Assembly: GCA_023957575.1 (NCBI GenBank)
Contig: JAMLGU010000003.1
Coordinates: forward strand, 62,001 to 126,000
DNA from: Chitinophagaceae bacterium
GTDB lineage: Bacteria > Bacteroidota > Bacteroidia > Chitinophagales > Chitinophagaceae
Direction: 5' to 3'
Length of the DNA: 64,000 nucleotides
The position numbers were made by a program, and so were the translations under genes. Position 1 is the stretch's first letter. Each line of letters starts with the position of its first letter. The notes beneath the pieces were generated by a model that saw only the letters and a list, made by a program, of their open reading frames with translations, did no database searches and was not told where the DNA came from. Of the stretch, positions 58,441-64,000 are shown one piece after another.

Positions 58441-60398
58441 TACTTACCTCCATTTACCCATTCAAAATCAATATGCCGCTTTTCCAGATTAGCTGCTACC
58501 ACTTTTATTCGCACTTTATCACCCATTGTAAAACGTTTATGCGTTTTCATGCCTATTAATGCATAATCTGAATCGGAGTGCTGAAAACTGTCAAATTCTG
58601 CCAAACTGGTAATGCTCACCATTCCTTCGCAAAGATGGTCCAGTGTTTCTGCCCAAAACCCAAACCTTGAAACACCGCTGATAATGGCATCAAATTCATC
58701 TCCGATAAACTGCTGCATATACTGTACCTGCTTGTACTTGTTGGCATCTCTTTCGGCTTCCATTGCCTGACGTTCCATATTGCTGCAATGCTTACATTTT
58801 TCTTCCATTTTTTTATCAATAGCAACCCTGTCTTCCAGCACCTCCAGTAAGATGCGATGCACCATTATATCAGGATAGCGCCGAATGGGTGAAGTAAAAT
58901 GACAGTAATATTCAAAACCCAAACCATAGTGTCCTACATTGACGGCAGTGTATTTGGCTTTTGCCATAGTGCGGATTCCTAATTCAGAAAGCACCGCTTC
59001 CTCCGGCCGGCCCTGCGTATCTTTTAATAGTTTATTGAATGATTCTGCAATTGTTTCTGCGCTCGAAATATCAAATTTATACCCAAATTTATTGGCAAAG
59101 GCAATAAATGGCAAAAGTTTTTCCTCATCCGGTGTATCATGTATCCGATAAGGAAAAGGAATTGATTTGTTATTCATTTTTATCTTAGATACATGAGTGG
59201 CGACAGTTTTATTTGCCAACAACATCATTTCTTCAATAAGCTGATGTGCTTCTTTACTTTCCTTCAATTCAATGCCAATGGGGTTTCCCTGTTCATCCAG
59301 CCTGAACCGAACCTCCGTAGATCTAAAATTGATCGCACCTTCATCAAACCGGTATTTCCTTAAAGTTTGAGAAATATGATTCACTGCCAGAATAGCCTCG
59401 GAATGATCGCCTTTTCCGGATTCGATGATATTCTGTACTTCCTCATAGGTAAATCTTCTTTTTGAGCGGATTATTGTTTTACCCAACCAGTACTGTTTCA
59501 CTTCAGCCTTTTCATTAAGTTGGAAAATTGCCGAAAATGTAAGTTTGTCTTCATCGGGCCGTAAAGAACAAAGCATATTGGAAATATGCTCCGGTAGCAT
59601 GGGCACCACCCGATCCGGCAGATACACCGAAGTTGCCTTTTGATAGGCCTCATCATCTAAAGCATTTCCGGGGGTTACAAAATGGCTTACATCAGCAATG
59701 TGTACGCCAATTTCGTAATTCCCGTTTTTAAGTTTTCTAAAGGATATTGCATCATCAAAATCTTTTGCATCTTCGGGGTCAATAGTAAAGGTCAGATAGT
59801 TTCTAATATCCTTTCTTTTATAAAGATCTTCTTTGGTAATGGCATCAGGCAGTCGGGCGGCCACCTCCATTGCTTCATCCGAAAAATCGAGCGGAAAGCC
59901 ATGCTCAAGTATAATTTCTTTCATGGCATTATCCGCAACATCCTCTGTTTTCAAAATAGAAACAATCGTACCTACCGGCCTTTTATCATCCTTCTCCCAG
60001 TGCAACATTCTCGCCACTACCATTTCGCCGTTTTTCGCTCCATTAAAATTTTCAATGGGAACATAAATGTCAGGCACTCCCCTATCGCGATCGCCCAGCA
60101 CAAAACCAAACCCTTTGCTCATCTCAAATTTACCCATAAACTCCACTCGCTTACGCTGTACCACTTCGGTTATCTTTCCTTTCAGACGATTGTCATAACC
60201 AGATGTAACTTTCACCCTCACAATATCTCCATTCATTGCGTTCTTAATATCTTCAGGATTAACCAGCACATCTTCTTCCAATCCATCCACCAGCACAAAC
60301 CCGCGTCCGGAGCGAGTAATCTCTAACTTGCCTTTTAATGTAGCTTCAGTGCTTTGTCTTTTCGCCTTAGTTTTTTTGGCTTTATTTCTTCTTCCCAT
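58440..60398 (-). CDS. rnr: ribonuclease R
   Basis: 652 residues. Lysine-rich N-terminus (MGRRNKAKKTKAKRQ), cold-shock domains (about 20-190), the RNB exonuclease domain with RNYLTFTIDPEDAKDFDDAI (the Asp cluster of the active site) and a C-terminal S1 domain (FDAIISGVSRFGFWAE). It degrades structured RNA 3' to 5' in the cytoplasm. Shorter than E. coli RNase R because the N-terminal helix-turn-helix and the long basic tail are missing, as is usual in Bacteroidota. Its start overlaps lpxK by 17 nt. Start ATG at 60396-60398. Confidence 0.95.
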   Translation of the reverse strand: MGRRNKAKKTKAKRQSTEATLKGKLEITRSGRGFVLVDGLEEDVLVNPEDIKNAMNGDIVRVKVTSGYDNRLKGKITEVVQRKRVEFMGKFEMSKGFGFVLGDRDRGVPDIYVPIENFNGAKNGEMVVARMLHWEKDDKRPVGTIVSILKTEDVADNAMKEIILEHGFPLDFSDEAMEVAARLPDAITKEDLYKRKDIRNYLTFTIDPEDAKDFDDAISFRKLKNGNYEIGVHIADVSHFVTPGNALDDEAYQKATSVYLPDRVVPMLPEHISNMLCSLRPDEDKLTFSAIFQLNEKAEVKQYWLGKTIIRSKRRFTYEEVQNIIESGKGDHSEAILAVNHISQTLRKYRFDEGAINFRSTEVRFRLDEQGNPIGIELKESKEAHQLIEEMMLLANKTVATHVSKIKMNNKSIPFPYRIHDTPDEEKLLPFIAFANKFGYKFDISSAETIAESFNKLLKDTQGRPEEAVLSELGIRTMAKAKYTAVNVGHYGLGFEYYCHFTSPIRRYPDIMVHRILLEVLEDRVAIDKKMEEKCKHCSNMERQAMEAERDANKYKQVQYMQQFIGDEFDAIISGVSRFGFWAETLDHLCEGMVSITSLAEFDSFQHSDSDYALIGMKTHKRFTMGDKVRIKVVAANLEKRHIDFEWVNGGK

Positions 60399-61461
60399 TG
60401 TATTTATTTTCTATGTATTGTATTATGTGTTTTTCAAAAATAGTTTCTCCCTCAAACAGAAAATGGTGTGCCACCGGAATAGCTAAAACCGGAACATCAA
60501 GTAAATCCTTTTCAAATTCAAATAACCGCATGGCATCCTTTTCTGTGGTAATGATCGTTTTTTTATCGTTATTAATGGTAAAATATTTTTCCTTTATTAA
60601 ATTAATTTCTTCTTTCGAAAAATGATGATGATCCGAATATTTTTGGAGGTGTATTCTTTTTACTTTTTGGTCAAGATACTGAATCAATGGAGAAGGATTG
60701 GCAATACCGGTAACCAATAATATTTCATTAAACAACTCTAAAGAAAAAATGGATTTAGTAAAAATATTGTAAGGCTCCTCGTATTTAAAACTTGTAAAAA
60801 GAACAATTTGATGTGAAAAAGGTTTAACCTGGTCAATAATCTTATTTTTATTTTCGCTGCTTAAATTGGCCGGAGATTTGGTAATAATAATAATATCAGC
60901 GCGTTTATAATTTGATTTAAGGTCTCTCAATTGACCGGCAGGCAAATAAAAATCGTTCACAAATAAATTGTCATATTCAGTGAGTAGCAGATTGAAACCT
61001 GCTTGTACTGCACGATGTTGAAATGCATCATCAAGCACTATTGCATCTATTTGAGGGGCATTTTTTATCAGTTCATTTATTGCCTGCACCCTGTTTTCTC
61101 CAACTGCTATTTTTGCATCAGAAAATTTCTTATAAAACTGCATAGGTTCATCGCCAATGTCATCTGCTTTAGTATGCTCGCCAGCAATTAAAAATCCTCT
61201 GGTTTTTCTTTTGTACCCGCGACTAATTACAGCTACCCTATATTTTTTGCTTAACAATTTCAGTAAATACTCCACCATTGGGGTTTTACCTGTGCCACCT
61301 ACAGAAAGATTGCCAACGCAAATTACAGGCATGTCAAACGAAACCGATTTTTTAATGCCGGAATTATATAAAAATGAATGACAAGTAACACCCAGTCGGT
61401 AAAGCCATGACAGCGGTAAAAGGATTTTTGATTTTTTTTGGATGATCTTGCTAAAATTCAT
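60382..61461 (-). CDS. lpxK: tetraacyldisaccharide 4'-kinase
   Basis: 359 residues. N-terminal membrane-associated helix (ILLPLSWLYRLGVTCH), the P-loop GGTGKT (55-60) in CVGNLSVGGTGKTPMVEYL, and DAIVLDDAFQHRAV with the Asp-Asp-His stretch conserved in LpxK. It phosphorylates the lipid A disaccharide precursor at the 4' position at the inner membrane. Overlaps rnr by 17 nt downstream and the cycloligase gene by 11 nt upstream, so the block is one compact transcript. The presence of lipid A synthesis agrees with a Gram-negative envelope. C-terminal end strongly basic (NKYNGKKK). Confidence 0.95.
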   Translation of the reverse strand: MNFSKIIQKKSKILLPLSWLYRLGVTCHSFLYNSGIKKSVSFDMPVICVGNLSVGGTGKTPMVEYLLKLLSKKYRVAVISRGYKRKTRGFLIAGEHTKADDIGDEPMQFYKKFSDAKIAVGENRVQAINELIKNAPQIDAIVLDDAFQHRAVQAGFNLLLTEYDNLFVNDFYLPAGQLRDLKSNYKRADIIIITKSPANLSSENKNKIIDQVKPFSHQIVLFTSFKYEEPYNIFTKSIFSLELFNEILLVTGIANPSPLIQYLDQKVKRIHLQKYSDHHHFSKEEINLIKEKYFTINNDKKTIITTEKDAMRLFEFEKDLLDVPVLAIPVAHHFLFEGETIFEKHIIQYIENKYNGKKK

Positions 61462-62050
61462 AAATATTTCCCGGAGTTATGCAATAATCCAAAGGTATGT
61501 CAAACTCATCGCTATCCAGAATTTTTTCTATAGGCGCAAAATAGCTTAATCCAATTTTCAGCGTATCGGAATTTGTTTCGCGTAAATATTTATCATAAAA
61601 ACCCTTGCCATAACCCACTCTGTACCCCATTAGATCGAAACACAGCAAAGGCACAATTACCAAATCAATTTCTTTGGGATTGGCTCTTTCATCAGAATCC
61701 GGTTCAATAGTGCCAAATCGATTTTCTACAAAAAGCGTATTTTCATCAGCAATAACTGCATCCATCGTCCAGGTTTGAAAGTTGCACACAGGATATGCTA
61801 CTCTCAAATCAGGATTTTTAAATTCCAAAAAACTGATAATGGATTCGGTTTTTACTTCCTTTTGATGTGGCATTTCAATATAGCTGAAAGCCAATGAAAC
61901 TGGCGGCAAAATCATTTTCTGAAACTGAATTAAAATCAGGTCATCCCAGACAAGTTTATCTTTATCTGAAATACTTTTTCTTTTTTGCAAGTAAGTCCTT
62001 CTTGCTTCTGCTTTTGTCAAAATAGTTGCATTAAAATTTGGATCTGACAA
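61451..62050 (-). CDS. 5-formyltetrahydrofolate cyclo-ligase
   Basis: 199 residues of the MTHFS/YgfA family: ARRTYLQKRKSISDKD at the N-terminus, the phosphate-binding-type FSYIEMPHQKEVKT segment and LDLVIVPLLCFDLMGYR leading to VGYGKGFYDKYL, the family signature. It converts 5-formyl-THF to 5,10-methenyl-THF with ATP. Overlaps the lpxK start by 11 nt and is 6 bp from rsmD. It is a cytoplasmic one-carbon enzyme without functional link to the lipid A gene other than sharing the transcript. Confidence 0.93.
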   Translation of the reverse strand: MSDPNFNATILTKAEARRTYLQKRKSISDKDKLVWDDLILIQFQKMILPPVSLAFSYIEMPHQKEVKTESIISFLEFKNPDLRVAYPVCNFQTWTMDAVIADENTLFVENRFGTIEPDSDERANPKEIDLVIVPLLCFDLMGYRVGYGKGFYDKYLRETNSDTLKIGLSYFAPIEKILDSDEFDIPLDYCITPGNIYEF

Positions 62051-62056
62051 ATTTAT

Positions 62057-62596
62057 TTATTCATTTACAAAAACTGAAAAAATAGTTGTACCATAGTTTT
62101 TTTCAAAACTGTACTTTTCAAATGCTTTATAATCATTGCGAGGAGTATGCTCCAATACAAACCAACCTCCGGGCTTTAGTAATCCCTTCTCAATAATAAT
62201 TTTCGGGAGTTCGTCAATAGTACTAAGGGCATAAGGCGGTCCTGCAAAAATAAAATCATACTGTTGATGACACCCCTCCATAAATTTAAAAACATCCATT
62301 TTTATGAATTTGATATTTTCAATCATGAGTGTATTTGCAGTTTTTTTTATAAACTCAAACATTTGTGTGTCTTTTTCCACAATTGTGAGGTCTTCAGCTC
62401 CACGACTTGCCAGTTCATAAGTAATACTGCCAGTGCCGCCAAATAAATCAAGTGTCTTCATCCCTTCAAAATCAAGCCGGTGTTGCATTACATTAAAAAG
62501 CCCTTCTTTTGCCACATCGGTCGTAGGGCGGGTGTAAGGCATTTTTGCCGGCGGATTAATTTTTCTGCCACCATATTTTCCCGTTATGATTCGCAT
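62057..62596 (-). CDS. rsmD: 16S rRNA (guanine(966)-N(2))-methyltransferase RsmD, altered motif IV
   Basis: 179 residues. MRIITGKYGGRKINPP and the RPTTDVAKEGLFNVM segment are RsmD hallmarks; LDLFGGTGSITYELASRGA binds S-adenosylmethionine. Motif IV reads A118-G119-P-P-Y122 (FAGPPYAL), where RsmD proteins normally have DPPY. The Asp that contacts the target amino group is thus replaced by Gly. The gene otherwise looks intact, so either activity tolerates it in this lineage or the enzyme is impaired. The 5' end overlaps the DUF3822 gene by 13 nt. Confidence 0.9.
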   Translation of the reverse strand: MRIITGKYGGRKINPPAKMPYTRPTTDVAKEGLFNVMQHRLDFEGMKTLDLFGGTGSITYELASRGAEDLTIVEKDTQMFEFIKKTANTLMIENIKFIKMDVFKFMEGCHQQYDFIFAGPPYALSTIDELPKIIIEKGLLKPGGWFVLEHTPRNDYKAFEKYSFEKNYGTTIFSVFVNE

Positions 62597-63420
62597 AATG
62601 ACAACAGATTTAATGTCCTAAATAAATGAGGGGCAAAATCTATATTATTCTCTTTTATTTTCCATGAAGCGCTTTCAAATTCAATTATTAAAAAATACTG
62701 ATACAGCGCTTTGTACAGTGAAGAATCCCTATCTATCAAACCTGAGATTTTAAGTACCAGTTCTCTCTGTTGTAAATCATGGGTTTCGCAAATCTTCAAT
62801 AAATAAAACAACACATCATCAGGACTGGAGAAGTGATAGGACTGGGCTATCAATAATTTATTGCCTCTGGAAACAATCACATTAATATGATCATTCATAA
62901 TATTTAGTGTAATATTCCCTCTACCCTTATCATCAGCCAGATTATTTAAGAACAAAGTTTTTAAATGAATTGGCTTAAATGTCCATCCTTCAGGGAAAGC
63001 TTCATGTAGCGGATAAGGAACAGAATAAATATTAGATAATGATAAACTACTAATCTGATTTTGCAAAACAATATCTGCAACATTATGGCTATTTAAGTAA
63101 AGCGCTGCATCAAAATCTTCAGTTGCTCTTTCTGTAGGCATCAAAACATTACTATTGCTGTCAATACAAAAATTTAGTTTAGAAAAATTTTGGTTTAAAT
63201 GCGTTTGCTCCTTAAGCAACTCCTGCAGTGAAGTGGCATAGGCAGCTTTTGAGGCATACCAGCCCAATTCCAACAAGTGGTGTTCATCAGTCGTTATAGC
63301 GTAACCAATATAGCCACTTCCTATCTGAACCGACAATATGGAATGGTGCGCTTCAATAACATCTGAATATGGTATATAAAATAATTTTTGCAATTGATTC
63401 GATTTTAAAATAATCAGCAA
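62584..63420 (-). CDS. DUF3822 family protein
   Basis: 278 residues, similar to the DUF3822 family of Bacteroidota, which occurs next to rsmD in many genomes of the phylum. The fold is predicted to be actin/ASKHA-like by analogy, with repeated beta-alpha units (LSVQIGSGYIGYAITTD, NITLNIMNDHINVIVS). No catalytic motif can be named. It overlaps rsmD by 13 nt, so they are coupled; the family is proposed to assist in the same pathway but this is not shown. Start ATG at 63418-63420. Confidence 0.82.
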   Translation of the reverse strand: MLIILKSNQLQKLFYIPYSDVIEAHHSILSVQIGSGYIGYAITTDEHHLLELGWYASKAAYATSLQELLKEQTHLNQNFSKLNFCIDSNSNVLMPTERATEDFDAALYLNSHNVADIVLQNQISSLSLSNIYSVPYPLHEAFPEGWTFKPIHLKTLFLNNLADDKGRGNITLNIMNDHINVIVSRGNKLLIAQSYHFSSPDDVLFYLLKICETHDLQQRELVLKISGLIDRDSSLYKALYQYFLIIEFESASWKIKENNIDFAPHLFRTLNLLSLCES

Positions 63421-63444
63421 AGATAGAAAAAGAACGAAAAGAAA

Positions 63445-64000
63445 CTATTTCGATTGGTAGGTTTCTGTTGGTTGGTTAATCACTGCTTTGTCTTTATTTC
63501 CAATGATAGAAAGTTTAAAACCACTCATTATAAAATACAACAATAGTAAGCCCAATCCAATAACCAGCAAATACCACATAACAGGATTTTTTATTTTTTG
63601 AGCAGATTCTCCAAAAGCTTTGTTTACTTTTTTTACCTCCAGTATTTCTTCCTTTATGATTGCATCATGCACAACATTGTCTCTAATTATTTTCTCAGCT
63701 TTTACCCCTGTAAATGGAGAAGCGAGCGTGCTTGCCGGCGTAAATTTAATTTGATCATTTTCTTTAAACAGTATCCCAACCGACTCCCAATCAACTTTTT
63801 CACCGCCATGTAGTTTTTGCTTCAATGATTCGATAAAATCATCAAATTGCAAAACCACTTCATTTTTAGGCTGTTGCATCTGCGAAGATAACCAGCTATA
63901 CAAATTATTTTGCTGATGGAGGTTTTCATTACACGCAATAGCAACCGAAGCGCCGGATGGCATAAAAAGCAAATCCCAGCCGGGTGCCTTAATTGATCGT
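63445..64000 (-). CDS. hypothetical single-TM protein, truncated at window edge
   Basis: At least 184 residues. The frame is open to the right edge (RSIKAPGWDLLFMPSGA upstream of the first ATG), so the start is outside the window. The N-terminal visible part (VVLQFDDFIESLKQKLHGG, KVDWESVGILFKENDQI) resembles the tandem HU-like domains of Bacteroidota CCDC81-type proteins. One transmembrane segment (about residues 130-152 counted from a TTG at 63970-63972) and a short basic tail follow. If so, it may bind DNA or peptidoglycan from the membrane. Tentative. It precedes the DUF3822 gene by 24 bp. Confidence 0.6.
   Translation of the reverse strand, partial: RSIKAPGWDLLFMPSGASVAIACNENLHQQNNLYSWLSSQMQQPKNEVVLQFDDFIESLKQKLHGGEKVDWESVGILFKENDQIKFTPASTLASPFTGVKAEKIIRDNVVHDAIIKEEILEVKKVNKAFGESAQKIKNPVMWYLLVIGLGLLLLYFIMSGFKLSIIGNKDKAVINQPTETYQSK

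Noticed and set aside
59682..60326. 214-residue plus-strand ORF
   Set aside because: Antisense shadow of rnr; His/Phe/Ile-rich composition with no domain.

Overview
The window looks like chromosomal DNA of a Bacteroidota bacterium, most likely of the Chitinophaga/Sphingobacterium side of the phylum. The evidence is the low G+C and AT-rich spacers, TAnnTTTG promoter boxes with no obvious Shine-Dalgarno sequences, and families typical of the phylum: DUF1573, DUF2027-Smr, DUF3822, fused E1 alpha/beta dehydrogenase, MutS2 without Smr, S9 peptidases and tandem amidohydrolases. Most genes are on the minus strand. Genus cannot be told from the sequence alone.

Layout. Positions 1-5600 hold a TetR-controlled tripartite RND efflux operon (TetR, lipoprotein, two small membrane proteins, TolC, adaptor, a four-helix-bundle ORF, inner-membrane pump cut by the window edge). 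Positions 5.8-18.5 kb are housekeeping genes: MBL hydrolase, lepA, YigZ, ribD, prmC, ExbD/TolQ, an SPFH protein, pepT, an FKBP isomerase, isoaspartyl peptidase and queG. Positions 18.6-24.9 kb form a five-gene hexuronate cluster: uxaE-like epimerase, SDR reductase, PfkB kinase, LarA-family epimerase and 6-phosphogluconate dehydrogenase. It has no mannonate dehydratase or KDPG aldolase and is preceded by a LacI-type operator. Positions 25.2-35.3 kb carry a DUF218 lipoprotein, two amidohydrolases, a repeat-rich spacer, an aminotransferase, a DUF1573 protein and a fused E1 dehydrogenase.

Positions 35.3-44.5 kb are an accessory region. It contains a decayed IS1634-type element beside a broken DUF2945 gene, a WG-repeat secreted protein, small membrane proteins, an IS91-type transposase remnant and a complete IS66 element. 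From 44.5 kb conserved genes resume: mutS2, OmpH/Skp, an S9 peptidase, an Arc/SPFH pair, a phytase-like lipoprotein, RNase P RNA, a SatD/DUF3307 pair, DUF2027-Smr, an APC permease, a polyprenyl synthase, and an overlapping run of rnr, lpxK, formyl-THF cycloligase, rsmD and DUF3822, ending with a gene cut by the right edge.

The most interesting proposal is metabolic. Tagaturonate to fructuronate to mannonate, then C2 epimerisation by the LarA homologue to gluconate, phosphorylation by the PfkB kinase, and oxidation by Gnd would send hexuronates to ribulose 5-phosphate without the dehydratase/KDG branch. This is inferred from family assignments and gene order, not demonstrated. Other points of note are promoters whose -7 box ends 4-5 nt before the start codon (candidate leaderless mRNAs), a haem-binding-domain remnant directly behind a lipoprotein stop codon, RsmD with an altered motif IV, and several intergenic short-repeat arrays.
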